From Streptomyces luomodiensis (GTDB lineage: Bacteria > Actinomycetota > Actinomycetes > Streptomycetales > Streptomycetaceae): a DNA stretch of 64,000 bases. Below the pieces are notes generated by a model. The model worked only from the letters and a program-made list of their open reading frames with translations, was not told where the DNA came from and ran no database searches. Position numbers and translations under genes: made by a program. The stretch is from positions 8,308,001-8,372,000 of the forward strand of contig NZ_CP117522.1 in the NCBI RefSeq assembly GCF_031679605.1. The letters run 5' to 3'. Of the stretch, positions 27,116 to 35,730 are shown in pieces (positions within the stretch are counted from its first letter, which is position 1; each line of letters opens with the position of its first letter).

Positions 27116-27118
27116 GAG

Positions 27119-27580
27119 TCAGCGGCGCTCTTCCGTCCGCGACGCCAGCTCGGCCCATACGATCCGCCCCCGCCCGTGCGGGGCGTCCCTGACCCCCCAG
27201 GCGCTGCTCACCGCGCCGACCAGCAGGAGCCCGCGGCCGCCGTGCTCGTCGGGGCCCGGGGTGCGCGGCGCGGGCAGGGTGTGGGCCCGCGCCTGGTCCT
27301 CGACCTCGATGCGCAGAAGTCCCGCGCCACCGCCCAGTCTGCACTCCAGGCGATCGCTGGCGGTGTGCGCGATCACGTTGGTGACCAGCTCGGAGACCAC
27401 GAGAAGGGCGTCGTCGCACATCTGGGAGCCCACGCCCCAGGCGAGCAGCCGCTCGCGCACGGCCGCGCGGACCGTGCCCACCGAGGAGGCGGTGGCCGGC
27501 AGCCTTAAGGCGCATGCCGGGTGCGTGTCCTGTTCCCGCGGCGTCCGAGGGGGAGCCGGGGGCAGGGCGAGGGAAGCCAC
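27119..27580 (-). CDS. HATPase_c_2 ATP-binding protein (anti-sigma factor RsbW-like)
   Basis: A 153-residue single-domain ATPase of the anti-sigma kinase type. ALLVVSELVTNVIAHTASD is the N-box, LRIEVEDQARAHT the G1 region and HGGRGLLLVGAVSSAWGV the G2/lid. In Streptomyces these small proteins accompany WhiJ-like XRE regulators. They are thought to take part in developmental or stress control, though most are unproved as kinases. GTG at 27580 is chosen for the GAAAGGCGACC upstream; the frame stays open further but codes for nothing typical. Divergent from the XRE gene. Confidence 0.85.
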   Translation of the reverse strand: MASLALPPAPPRTPREQDTHPACALRLPATASSVGTVRAAVRERLLAWGVGSQMCDDALLVVSELVTNVIAHTASDRLECRLGGGAGLLRIEVEDQARAHTLPAPRTPGPDEHGGRGLLLVGAVSSAWGVRDAPHGRGRIVWAELASRTEERR

Positions 27581-27716
27581 GAGCGGTCGCCTTTCGTCTG
27601 CCTTCGCACCATGGACCGTGCCGCTCCCGCACTGCGCAGTGCCTACGGACGAACCCACGCAAGCGTTCCCACCGTGATCGGACGGTGTGACCACTGTGAC
27701 AGCTGCAATAAGCGAG

Positions 27717-27744
27717 TTGCAAGCGGTAAGTTGAAAATTGCAAG
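27717..27744. promoter_or_regulatory. Direct repeat TTGCAAG in the divergent WhiJ-like promoter region
   Basis: TTGCAAG occurs at 27717-27723 and again at 27738-27744, exactly 21 bases (two helical turns) apart. A TTGAAA lies between them, in an AT-rich patch between the divergent ATPase and XRE genes. A likely binding site for the XRE regulator, by position only. Confidence 0.45.
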
Positions 27745-27833
27745 TTGCCAACGGAGCCGAGAGGGAGGGTGATCACCCGGCGCGGCGCTCGTGACACACT
27801 GCAACGGTGAAGCTGGGTGTGGGGAGGTGGAGC

Positions 27834-28709
27834 GTGGCGGCGGAAACCGCATGGGGCGGTGCTCCCCCCGTCCTGCGCCTGATCCTCGGCAGGCAGCTGG
27901 AGGAGCTGCGGACCCGCGCCGGTCTGACGTACGACCAGGCGGGCGCGGTGATCGGGGTCAGCCACTCGACCATCCGCAGGATGGAATCCGCCAAGGTGGC
28001 CCGGCTCAGACTTCCGGACGTGGAGAAGCTGCTCCGGACGTACGGCGTCACCGACCAGCGTGAGCTGGACACCTTCCTGAAGTCGGTGCGCGAGGCCAAC
28101 AAGCGCGGCTGGTGGCACACCTACCGCGATGTGATGCCGGACTGGTTCGCCGCGTATCTGAGCCTGGAGCAGGCGGCACTCCAGATCCGTGGCTACGAGG
28201 CGCAGTTCGTCCACGGGCTGCTCCAGACGGAGGACTACGCCCGTGCGCTGCTCAGCGCCGGCCATCCGCATGCCGCGCCGGAGGCCACCGAGCGCAGGGT
28301 CGCTCTGCGGATGCAGCGTCAGGAACTGCTGACCCGCGAGACCCCGCCCCGGGTGTGGGTCGTGATGGACGAGACGGTGCTGAGGTGGCCGGTCGGGGGC
28401 GCGGCCGTGATGCGCGCCCAGATCGACCACTTGATCGAGGTCAGCGCCCTGCCCCATGTCACCGTGCAGATCATGCCGTTCCGCAACGGTCCGCATCCCG
28501 CCATGCCGGCCGGTGCGTTCGACGTCTTCCGGTTCCGGGCCAAGGAGTTGCCCGACATCGTCTACCTCAGCGGGCTGGTCGGCGCCGTGTACCTGGACAA
28601 GGAGGAGGACGTGGTGGTCTACCGCGAGGTCCTGGACCGGTTGGGCGCCCAGTCGGTGCCCGCCCGGAAGACCGAGGACGTCCTCGGCGCGATTCGCAAG
28701 GAGCTCTGA
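27834..28709 (+). CDS. XRE-family regulator with DUF5753 domain (WhiJ-like)
   Basis: A 291-residue protein. The Cro/C1-type HTH (LEELRTRAGLTYDQAGAVIGVSHSTIRRMESAK) lies near residues 20-55. DUF5753 then begins around YLSLEQAALQIRGYEAQFVHGLLQTEDYARALL and ends near YLDKEEDVVVYREVLDRLGAQSV. This architecture is typical of WhiJ and its many Streptomyces paralogues, which are usually coupled to a DUF397 protein and an anti-sigma-like ATPase. The ATPase is present divergently; a DUF397 gene is not. GTG 27834 is chosen because GGAGGTGGAGC precedes it. Confidence 0.92.
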   Translation: MAAETAWGGAPPVLRLILGRQLEELRTRAGLTYDQAGAVIGVSHSTIRRMESAKVARLRLPDVEKLLRTYGVTDQRELDTFLKSVREANKRGWWHTYRDVMPDWFAAYLSLEQAALQIRGYEAQFVHGLLQTEDYARALLSAGHPHAAPEATERRVALRMQRQELLTRETPPRVWVVMDETVLRWPVGGAAVMRAQIDHLIEVSALPHVTVQIMPFRNGPHPAMPAGAFDVFRFRAKELPDIVYLSGLVGAVYLDKEEDVVVYREVLDRLGAQSVPARKTEDVLGAIRKEL

Positions 28710-28715
28710 AACGCC

Positions 28716-28739
28716 CTCAGCAGCGCACTCAGCAGCGCA
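28716..28739. repeat. Perfect 12-base tandem duplication after the XRE stop
   Basis: CTCAGCAGCGCA is present twice back to back (28716-28727 and 28728-28739), six bases after the XRE stop codon. Confidence 0.85.
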
Positions 28740-28812
28740 CCACTGACGATCCACGAAGATGCATGACCCGAAGACCGATGACGATCCAGACGATCCCATG
28801 GGAGGGGACGCG

Positions 28813-29628
28813 TTGAGCGAGAACGGATGGTCGGCCGACCGTATCGACACCGAGAGCGCGCATTCGGCACGTATCTACGACTACATCCTCGGCGGCAAGG
28901 ACTACTACCCGGCCGACAAGGAAGCGGGCATCGCCATGTCCCGGGAGTGGCCCGCCCTGCCGATCCATATGCGGGCCAACCGCGACTTCATGAACCGGGC
29001 CGTGCGCTATCTGGCGGAGGAGGCGGGGGTCCGGCAGTTCCTGGACATCGGGACCGGCATCCCGACGTCACCCAACCTCCACGAGATCGCTCAGACGGTC
29101 GCCCCGGACGCCCGGGTCGTGTACGTGGACAACGACCCCATCGTCCTCACCCTCTCCCAGGGCCTGCTCGCCAGCACCCCCGAAGGCAGGACCGCCTATG
29201 TCGAGGCGGACATGTGCGACCCCGCCACCATCCTGGGCGCCCCCGAACTCCGCGACACCCTCGACCTCAGCCGGCCGGTCGCCCTGACCGTGATCGCCAT
29301 CGTGCACTTCGTCCTGGACAAGGACGACGCCTACGGCATCGTCAACCGCCTCCTGGAGCCCCTGCCCTCCGGAAGCTATCTGGCGATGTCCATCGGCACC
29401 GCCGACTTCGCGCCGGACGAGGTGGCCCGGGTCGCTCGCGAGTACGCGGCGCGCGACATGCCCATGCGCCTGCGCACCGAGGCCGAGGCCAAGCGGTTCT
29501 TCGACGGCCTGGACCTGGTCGAACCCGGCCTCACCCAGGTCCACAAGTGGCGCCCGGACGGCGCCGGCACGGAAGACATCAAGGACGAGGACATCGCCAT
29601 GTACGGGGCGGTCGCCCGAAAGCCCTGA
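28813..29628 (+). CDS. SAM-dependent methyltransferase, PF04672 family
   Basis: A 271-residue protein of the Streptomyces-expanded S-adenosyl methyltransferase family. The hallmark SAHSARIYDYILGGKDYYPAD is near the N-terminus. QFLDIGTGIPTSPNLHE is the SAM-binding loop, and VVYVDNDPIVL ends the second strand with its acidic residue. TTG at 28813 is preferred because GGAGGGGACGCG precedes it. An ATG at 28759 would add 18 charged residues but has no ribosome-binding site. Methyl acceptor is unknown for this family. It follows the WhiJ-like gene on the same strand and may be co-transcribed. Confidence 0.85.
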   Translation: MSENGWSADRIDTESAHSARIYDYILGGKDYYPADKEAGIAMSREWPALPIHMRANRDFMNRAVRYLAEEAGVRQFLDIGTGIPTSPNLHEIAQTVAPDARVVYVDNDPIVLTLSQGLLASTPEGRTAYVEADMCDPATILGAPELRDTLDLSRPVALTVIAIVHFVLDKDDAYGIVNRLLEPLPSGSYLAMSIGTADFAPDEVARVAREYAARDMPMRLRTEAEAKRFFDGLDLVEPGLTQVHKWRPDGAGTEDIKDEDIAMYGAVARKP

Positions 29629-29640
29629 GCAGCCCAGCCC

Positions 29641-30333
29641 CTACGCCCGCCAGCTGTAGCGGCGCTCCGGGCGCCCGGCGGTGCCGTAGCGCAGGGAGAC
29701 GTCGGCGTTTCCGGTGGCGTGGAAGTACTCCAGGTAGCGGCGGGCGCTGACCCGGGAGATACCGGTGGTGGTGGCCGCCTCGGCGGCGGAGACGGTGCCG
29801 TCCGCCTCGCGCAGGGCGCGTTCGACGAGCTGGGCGGTCTCCACGCTCAGGCCCTTCGGCAGGGCGCTGCCCGCCGGGGGTGCGAAGGCCCCGGCCAGGA
29901 CGCGGTCCACGTCCGCCTGGCCGCGGACCACCGTGGTGAGCAGCCGCCCGCGCTGGGTGGCGTACCGTTCGAGGCGGGGCTGGAGGTCCTCGTAGTCGAA
30001 GGGCTTGAGGAGGTAGTCGACCACGCCCTGGCGGACGGCGCCGCGCACCGCGTCCGCCTCCCGGGCCGCGGTGATCACCATGACGTCGCAGTCGTGGCCC
30101 GCGGTGCGCAGCCGGGGGATGACGTCCAGGCCGAAGAGGTCCGGCAGGTACAGGTCGAGCAGGACCAGGTCGGGGCGGAGGGCGTCGACCGCCTCGATGG
30201 CCTGTTCACCGGTGTGGGCGGTGCCGACGACGCGGAACGGTGCCACCCGTTCGACGAAGGTGCGGTGGACGCGGGCCACCATGAAGTCGTCGTCCACCAC
30301 GAGCACGTCGATCGTGCCGGCCGGCTCGGTCAT
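29641..30333 (-). CDS. Response regulator, CitB/DcuR-type
   Basis: A 230-residue regulator. The receiver domain (residues 8-125) has the acidic pair in LVVDDDFMVARVH, the phospho-acceptor Asp in PDLVLLDLYLPDLFG and the Lys in DYLLKPFDYEDLQ. A linker leads to a C-terminal HTH (VSAAEAATTTGISRVSARRYLEYF). This is the architecture of regulators paired with CitA/DcuS-like kinases that sense di- and tricarboxylates. It overlaps the kinase stop by ATGA. Likely target: the divergent tctC-gntP pair. Confidence 0.92.
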   Translation of the reverse strand: MTEPAGTIDVLVVDDDFMVARVHRTFVERVAPFRVVGTAHTGEQAIEAVDALRPDLVLLDLYLPDLFGLDVIPRLRTAGHDCDVMVITAAREADAVRGAVRQGVVDYLLKPFDYEDLQPRLERYATQRGRLLTTVVRGQADVDRVLAGAFAPPAGSALPKGLSVETAQLVERALREADGTVSAAEAATTTGISRVSARRYLEYFHATGNADVSLRYGTAGRPERRYSWRA

Positions 30334-31979
30334 CGGGTCGCTCCTTCCGCCACCGCGTCGGCGGGGTGGCTGACGGACATGCGGGCGCTGAACATCGCGC
30401 CCTGCGGGGTGTTGGTCACCGCGACCTCGCCGCCGCGGCGCTCGCAGACGAGCCGGGTGAGGGCGAGCCCGATACCGCGCTCGCCCTCCCGGGCGGCCTT
30501 GGTGGTGAAGCCGTGGGCGAAGACCTCCTGGGCGAGTTCGGGGGCGACACCGGGACCTGAGTCGCGCACCACGATCTCCACGCTGGCGTTGTCCTGCCGC
30601 AGCTCCACCTCCACCCAGGGCTCGTCGCCGGTGCCGGGTTCGGATGTGGCGGCGTCGATGGCGTTGTCGACCAGATTGCCCACCACGGTCGCCACATCGG
30701 CGGCGTCCTCGGGGGTCAGCCGGCCGAGGGCGGTGCGGTCCGACAGGCGCAGGGCCACCTTCCGCTCGGCGGCCTGGGACGCCTTCGCCATCAGCAGCGC
30801 GGCGACGGCGGTGTCCCGGACCCGGCGGCCGATGGACATGTCGAGCGACTGGCGGCGCTGGTTCAGCGCCCGGATGTAGCGCACCACCTCCTCCTGCTCG
30901 CCGATCTGGATCAGCCCGGAGATGGTGTGCAGCTGGTTGGCGAACTCATGGGTCTGCGCCCGCAGCAGCTCCGAGGTGCTGCGGAAGGAGCCGATCTCGC
31001 GCTCCAGCCTCGCCAGCTCGGTGCGGTCCCGCAGGGTGGTGACGGAGCCGAGCGGCCGTCCGTCCTTGACGACGGTCATCCGGTTCATCACCAGGACGCG
31101 GCCGTGCCGGACGACGACCTCGTCCTTGGGGTCCGCCGACTCCTTCCGCGCACCGGCCAGCACGTCCAGCAGCCGCCCCTCGATGCCGAGCTCGGCCAGG
31201 TCCCGGCCCACGCAGTCCTCGGGCAGGTCCAGCAGCCGTCTGCCCACGTCGTTGACGAGGGTCACCCGCTGCTGCGGATCGAGGGCGACGACGCCCTCGG
31301 CGATGCCGTACAGCATCGCCTCGCGGTGCTCGGCCAGCCCGGTGATCTCACGCGGCTCCAGGCCGAGGGTCTGCCGTTTGACGCGCCGGGCGAGCAGCCA
31401 GGAGCCGACGACGCCGAGCGCGCTGGCGACGCCGAGGTAGACGGGCAGGTAGGAGGAGGCGCCGCTGAGCCGCTGCCACACCGTGGGGGACGCCTCGCCG
31501 ATCATGACGGTGCCCAGGTTCCGGCCCAGGTCGTCCCCCGTGGCGCCGAGGACCGGCACCTGGGCCACCAGCTCCCGGCTGCCGTCCCAGTCCAGCGTGC
31601 CCGACCAGCCGCGGCCCTCGGCGACCCCCTTGCCCAGCGGCAGCCGGTCGCCGAGCACCGTGGGGTTGGTGGAGCTGACGATGCGGCCCTCGCGGTCGGC
31701 CACCGTCACGGACGTCACCCGCGACTGCACCCGCGTGGAGTACACCAGCGGGGCCAGCGCCTCCGCCGGGGAGGGCCCCACCAGCCGGCTGCGCACCAGC
31801 GGCTGGGCGGCCAGCTGCTCGGCGAGCGCACCGACCCGGCGGCCCTCCACCCGGTCGAAGGTGGCCTCCGACTGCGCGAGCGAGACCGCGGCGACCGCCA
31901 TCAGCACCACGACCACGATGGCGAGCTGGAGGACCAGCATCTCGCCCGCGAGCGTTTGGCGACGGAACGCGGCGACCAC
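30330..31979 (-). CDS. Sensor histidine kinase, CitA/DcuS-like
   Basis: A 549-residue membrane kinase. Helix 1 (MLVLQLAIVVVVLMAVAAVSLAQ) and helix 2 (YLPVYLGVASALGVVGSWLLA) flank an extracytoplasmic PDC/PAS-like domain (VTVADREGRIVSSTNPTVLG). A cytoplasmic PAS (AMLYGIAEGVVALDPQQRVTLVN) follows, then the phospho-acceptor helix LLRAQTHEFANQLHTISGLIQ and an ATPase domain (VGNLVDNAIDAA, DSGPGVAPEL, GERGIGLALTRLV). Start GTG 31979 leaves room for divergent promoters; an ATG at 32042 is possible but would lie 38 bases from tctC. Ligand likely a carboxylate, directly or through the binding protein. Confidence 0.9.
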   Translation of the reverse strand: MVAAFRRQTLAGEMLVLQLAIVVVVLMAVAAVSLAQSEATFDRVEGRRVGALAEQLAAQPLVRSRLVGPSPAEALAPLVYSTRVQSRVTSVTVADREGRIVSSTNPTVLGDRLPLGKGVAEGRGWSGTLDWDGSRELVAQVPVLGATGDDLGRNLGTVMIGEASPTVWQRLSGASSYLPVYLGVASALGVVGSWLLARRVKRQTLGLEPREITGLAEHREAMLYGIAEGVVALDPQQRVTLVNDVGRRLLDLPEDCVGRDLAELGIEGRLLDVLAGARKESADPKDEVVVRHGRVLVMNRMTVVKDGRPLGSVTTLRDRTELARLEREIGSFRSTSELLRAQTHEFANQLHTISGLIQIGEQEEVVRYIRALNQRRQSLDMSIGRRVRDTAVAALLMAKASQAAERKVALRLSDRTALGRLTPEDAADVATVVGNLVDNAIDAATSEPGTGDEPWVEVELRQDNASVEIVVRDSGPGVAPELAQEVFAHGFTTKAAREGERGIGLALTRLVCERRGGEVAVTNTPQGAMFSARMSVSHPADAVAEGATR

Positions 31980-32079
31980 AATGAACTCAATCTCTCCTGC
32001 TGACACAACCTGGGCAGGTGTTCCGCCAGGCCGCACAATCATGGCGTCCGCCGTGTGGGAAGCGAAAGGGAGGTGTGCC

Positions 32080-33069
32080 ATGAGAGGCCGTACCCGCGCC
32101 CTGTCCGGCGCCCTCGCCGTGGTGCTGTCCCTGCTCGTCGGGGCCTGCGGCGCCTGGCCGGGCACCGGCGACGCCGCGGCCGACGGCCGGCGGATCGTGG
32201 TGCCCAACACACCCGGAGGCGGGTACGACACTACGGCACGGACCGTGGCCCGGGTGCTGGAGGAGACCGGGACCGCCTCGGACGTGGAGGTGTTCAACCT
32301 GCCCGGAGCCGGTGGCACCGTCGGTCTCCAGCGCACCGTCGACGAACGGGGCAACGGCCGGCTCGCCCTCCAGATGGGCCTCGGTGTGCTCGGCGCGTCA
32401 CATGTCGCACACGCGAAGGTGACCGTCGCGCAGACCACGCCGATCGCCCGCCTGATCGAGGAACCCGAGGCGGTGGTGGTCCGCGCGGGCTCGCCCTACC
32501 GCACCCTCGCTGACCTGGTCGCCGCCTGGCGCGAGGACCCTCCAGGCGTCACGGTCGGGGGCGGCTCCTCACCGGGCGGCCCGGAGCACCTGCTGCCCAT
32601 GGCCCTGGCCGACGCCATCGGCATCCAGCCGAAGAAGGTGCGGTACGTCGCCTACGACGGCGGGGGCGGCGACCTGCTGCCCGCGCTGCTGGACGGCCGG
32701 GTCGACTTCGCCACCAGCGGCGTCGGCGAGTTCCTCGGCCAGATCGCCGCCGGGCAGCTGAGGGTGCTCGCGGTCACCAGCGACCGGCCCGTCGCCACCC
32801 TGCCCGGGGTGCCGACGCTGAAGGCGGCCGGGATCGACCTGGTCTTCGACAACTGGCGGGGGATCGTCGCCCCGCCCGGCATCAGCGCCGCGGACCGGAA
32901 ACGCTGGATCGAGGCGCTGACCGCGCTGCACACCTCCCGGCAGTGGCAGGCCGAGCTCACCCGCCACGGCTGGACCGACGCCTTCACCACAGGTGGCGCC
33001 TTCGCCACCTATCTGGCCCGGCAGGACAAGGCCGTGGCCGAGCTGGTCCGACACCTCGGACTGGACTGA
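32080..33069 (+). CDS. Tricarboxylate-binding receptor TctC (Bug family), lipoprotein
   Basis: A 329-residue exported binding protein. The signal ends in a lipobox (LLVGACG, Cys near residue 23). PNTPGGGYDTTARTVARVL is the Bug-family beta-alpha carboxylate-binding motif, and FNLPGAGGTVGLQ and LPGVPTLKAAGIDLVFDNWRGIVAPPG are also typical. It normally delivers tri- or dicarboxylates to TctAB, but no tctAB follows here; a GntP permease does. GGGAGGTGTGCC precedes the ATG. Divergent from the CitAB-like system, which suggests induction by its ligand and possibly a co-receptor role. Confidence 0.9.
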   Translation: MRGRTRALSGALAVVLSLLVGACGAWPGTGDAAADGRRIVVPNTPGGGYDTTARTVARVLEETGTASDVEVFNLPGAGGTVGLQRTVDERGNGRLALQMGLGVLGASHVAHAKVTVAQTTPIARLIEEPEAVVVRAGSPYRTLADLVAAWREDPPGVTVGGGSSPGGPEHLLPMALADAIGIQPKKVRYVAYDGGGGDLLPALLDGRVDFATSGVGEFLGQIAAGQLRVLAVTSDRPVATLPGVPTLKAAGIDLVFDNWRGIVAPPGISAADRKRWIEALTALHTSRQWQAELTRHGWTDAFTTGGAFATYLARQDKAVAELVRHLGLD

Positions 33070-33215
33070 CCCACGCCCCCGACGGGCGCCACCGGCTGCC
33101 GCCGGTGGCGCCCGCGGACCCCTGCTCCAGACCACCCCGACCCACCCCCCGCACCACCCCTGACCCGCCCCTGCCCTGGTGGCGTACGAACCCGCATGTC
33201 CCGGAAAGGCACCGC

Positions 33216-34649
33216 ATGACCGCACACACCTGGTGGCTGCTGCTCATCCTCACGGTGGCGATCGCAGCCCTGATCTACCTCATCAACTCCCGGCTGCGGA
33301 TCCACCCGTTCGTCGCGCTGATCCTGGTCAGCGTGGGCACGGGGATCGCGGCCGGGGAACCCGTGGCGAAACTCACCGGCTCGATCGAGGAGGGTGCGGG
33401 CGGCACCCTCGGCGACGTCGGCGTCACCCTCGCCCTGGGCGCCATGCTCGGCCGGCTGCTGTCCGACTCGGGCGCCACCGACGCCATCGCCCGCGCCCTG
33501 GTGGCCCGCGCCGAGCCCCGCAAGCTGCCCTGGCTGGTCGGCGCCGCGGCGTTCGTCATCGGCGTGCCCATGTTCTTCGAGGTGGGTCTGATCGTCCTGC
33601 TGCCGCTGATCTTCAGCGTCGCCCGCCGGCTGGAGGGCCAGGCAGGCACCAAGGGCAGCCCCTACGTCCTGTTGGGCGTGCCCGCCATCGCCTCGCTGTC
33701 CACCCTGCACGGCATGCTGCCGCCCCACCCCGGACCGCTCACCGCGATGACCGGTCTGCACGCCGACCTCGGCCTCACCCTCGGTGTCGGCCTGGTCTGC
33801 GCCGTGCCCACCGTCATCCTGGCCGGTCCCGTCTACGCCCGCTGGATCGCGCCCCGGCTCCTCGACGTCCGCCCGGACGCCGAACTGGTGGCGCAGTTCG
33901 CCGGCGCCGAGCGGGAGCCGGAGCCCGCCCCGGCCGCCTCGGGGCCCGGTGCGCAGGCGCGTACGGAGGCGTCCCGCCGGACCGGTGTGCCCACCGGCCT
34001 GGCCGTGGCGGCGGTGCTGGTGCCCGTCGTCCTGATGCTGCTGCGCACCGTGGCCGAGACGCTGATGGACGAGTCGAGCGGGCTGGGCGCGGCCCTCGTG
34101 TTCGCCGGAGAGCCGCTGGTGGCGATGCTCGCCGGGTTCCTCTTCGCCCTCGTGGTGACGATCGCCCGCTCCGACCGCTCCGGTGAACAGACCCGCGCCT
34201 CCCTGACCGACAGCCTGAAGTCCATCGCGGCGATCCTGCTCATCATCGGTGGGGGAGGGGCGTTCAAGCAGGTCCTCCAGGACTCGGGGATCGGCGATGC
34301 CATCGCGTCGGCCGCCGAGGGCGCGCATATCAATGTGATCCTGCTGGGCTGGCTCATCGCCCTGCTGCTGTCGCTGACCACGGGCTCGGCCACCGTCGGC
34401 ATCGTCTCCGCCACCGGCATCGTGGCCCCGCTGATCGGGGACGGCGGTGGCCTGGAGGCGTCCCTGCTCGTGGTCGCGATCGGGGCCGGTTCCATCGGCC
34501 TGAACTATGTCAACCACGCGGGGTTCTGGCTGGTGAAGGAGTCGTTCGGGATGGACCTCGGCCAGGCCACCAAGACCCAGACCGCGGTGCAGACCCTGGT
34601 CAGTGTGTTCGGTCTGGCGATGGCCCTGCTGCTGTCGGTGTTCGCCTGA
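33216..34649 (+). CDS. GntP-family permease
   Basis: A 477-residue membrane protein with 12-14 helices. RIHPFVALILVSVGTGIAAGEP and SIEEGAGGTLGDVGVTLALGAMLGRLLSDSGA are strongly diagnostic of the gluconate:H+ symporter family, as are GVPMFFEVGLIVLLPL and the C-terminal SATVGIVSATGIVAPL. The central loop near residues 225-265 is polar and long. It is probably co-transcribed with tctC 146 bases upstream. Substrate may be a sugar acid or a citrate-like acid; the pairing with a Bug-type binding protein argues for a carboxylate. Confidence 0.92.
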   Translation: MTAHTWWLLLILTVAIAALIYLINSRLRIHPFVALILVSVGTGIAAGEPVAKLTGSIEEGAGGTLGDVGVTLALGAMLGRLLSDSGATDAIARALVARAEPRKLPWLVGAAAFVIGVPMFFEVGLIVLLPLIFSVARRLEGQAGTKGSPYVLLGVPAIASLSTLHGMLPPHPGPLTAMTGLHADLGLTLGVGLVCAVPTVILAGPVYARWIAPRLLDVRPDAELVAQFAGAEREPEPAPAASGPGAQARTEASRRTGVPTGLAVAAVLVPVVLMLLRTVAETLMDESSGLGAALVFAGEPLVAMLAGFLFALVVTIARSDRSGEQTRASLTDSLKSIAAILLIIGGGGAFKQVLQDSGIGDAIASAAEGAHINVILLGWLIALLLSLTTGSATVGIVSATGIVAPLIGDGGGLEASLLVVAIGAGSIGLNYVNHAGFWLVKESFGMDLGQATKTQTAVQTLVSVFGLAMALLLSVFA

Positions 34650-34729
34650 GCCGCCGGTCGCCCAGGGCCCGGCGGCCCTTTGGGGTGAACGGCGGGTGAG
34701 GTGGGCGGTGGTGTCCCGCCTCGCGCCGA

Positions 34730-34766
34730 CGGTGCCCCGGCCGGAACGATTCCGGCCGGGGCACCG
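34730..34766. terminator. Bidirectional terminator between gntP and the DD-peptidase gene
   Basis: Perfect 17-base arms (34730-34746 and 34750-34766) with the three-base loop CGA, lying between convergent genes. Confidence 0.85.
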
Positions 34767-34794
34767 CCGTGTCACGCTCGAGGAGCTCGCGGGA

Positions 34795-35730
34795 TCAGTC
34801 CCGCTGCGCTCCCTTGGGGAGCTGGCGCCACTTCACCTCGGTGTCGGTGTCGTACGTCCAGTCGAGCATCTTCTTCGCGTCCGGGTAGCGGTCCGCGTCG
34901 TTGAGGACGACTCCCACGACCGTCTTGTCGCCGCGCTTGGCGGCGAACACCAGACAGGGGCCGGCGGGGGTGGTGGTCCCGGTCTTGACGCCGATCGCGC
35001 CCTCGTACGACCCCAGCAACTGGTTGGTGTTGTCCCAGGAGTAGTACCGGGTGCGACCGTTGGCCGCGGGTGCCTCCTGCTCGGTGGACACCGACTTGAC
35101 GACCGTGTCGAACGTGGCGTTCTCCATGGCGTGGCGGGTCAGCTGTGCCAGGTCACGGGGCGTCGAGTAGTTGTCGGCATCGGCCGAGACACCGTCGAAG
35201 GAGTCGTACTGGGTGTTGGTCAGACCCAGGTCCTCGGCCTTCGTGTTCATCTTGGAGATGAACGACTTGGTGCGCTCGTCCGTGGTGTCGCCGGTACCGA
35301 AGGTGTCGGCCAGCGCCATCGCCGCGTCACAGCCCGACGGGAGCATCAGCCCGTACAGCAGCTGGTTGACGGTGAGCTTGTCACCGGTCTGGAGGTCCGC
35401 CGTGCTGGCGCCCGCCTTGGTCACGTAGTCGCGGTACTCCTGCTTGATGGTGACCTGCTGGTTGAGGTCCACACCCTTGGTCTCGAGTACCACGAGGGCA
35501 GTCATGATCTTCGTGGTGCTCGCGATCGGACGCTTGGTGTCGGCGTCCTTGGCCATCAGCTCCTTGTTGGAGCCGGTGTCGAGCAGGTAGGCGCCCTGGG
35601 CGCTGACCTCCGGTGGTGGCTCGGTCGAAGCCTGGGCCATCGCCACCGGAACCGCGATCGATACGGCCACCGTGGACGCGACCGCCGCGACTTTCCAGCG
35701 ACGGGTCACGGTTCCACGACGTTTATGCAT
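34795..35730 (-). CDS. Exported D-Ala-D-Ala peptidase/transpeptidase, K15 type (S11 family)
   Basis: A 311-residue penicillin-binding protein of low mass. The signal peptide (WKVAAVASTVAVSIAVPVAMAQA) ends near residue 34. The catalytic motifs are ASTTK with the nucleophile Ser, PSGCDAA as the second motif and VKTGTTT as the third. The second motif has Cys where most relatives have Asn; the Streptomyces K15 DD-transpeptidase has this same Ser-Gly-Cys. It acts outside the membrane on peptidoglycan stem peptides. There is no C-terminal amphipathic anchor of the E. coli PBP5 type. ATG 35730 follows CGGAGGGCGA. Confidence 0.92.
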   Translation of the reverse strand: MHKRRGTVTRRWKVAAVASTVAVSIAVPVAMAQASTEPPPEVSAQGAYLLDTGSNKELMAKDADTKRPIASTTKIMTALVVLETKGVDLNQQVTIKQEYRDYVTKAGASTADLQTGDKLTVNQLLYGLMLPSGCDAAMALADTFGTGDTTDERTKSFISKMNTKAEDLGLTNTQYDSFDGVSADADNYSTPRDLAQLTRHAMENATFDTVVKSVSTEQEAPAANGRTRYYSWDNTNQLLGSYEGAIGVKTGTTTPAGPCLVFAAKRGDKTVVGVVLNDADRYPDAKKMLDWTYDTDTEVKWRQLPKGAQRD

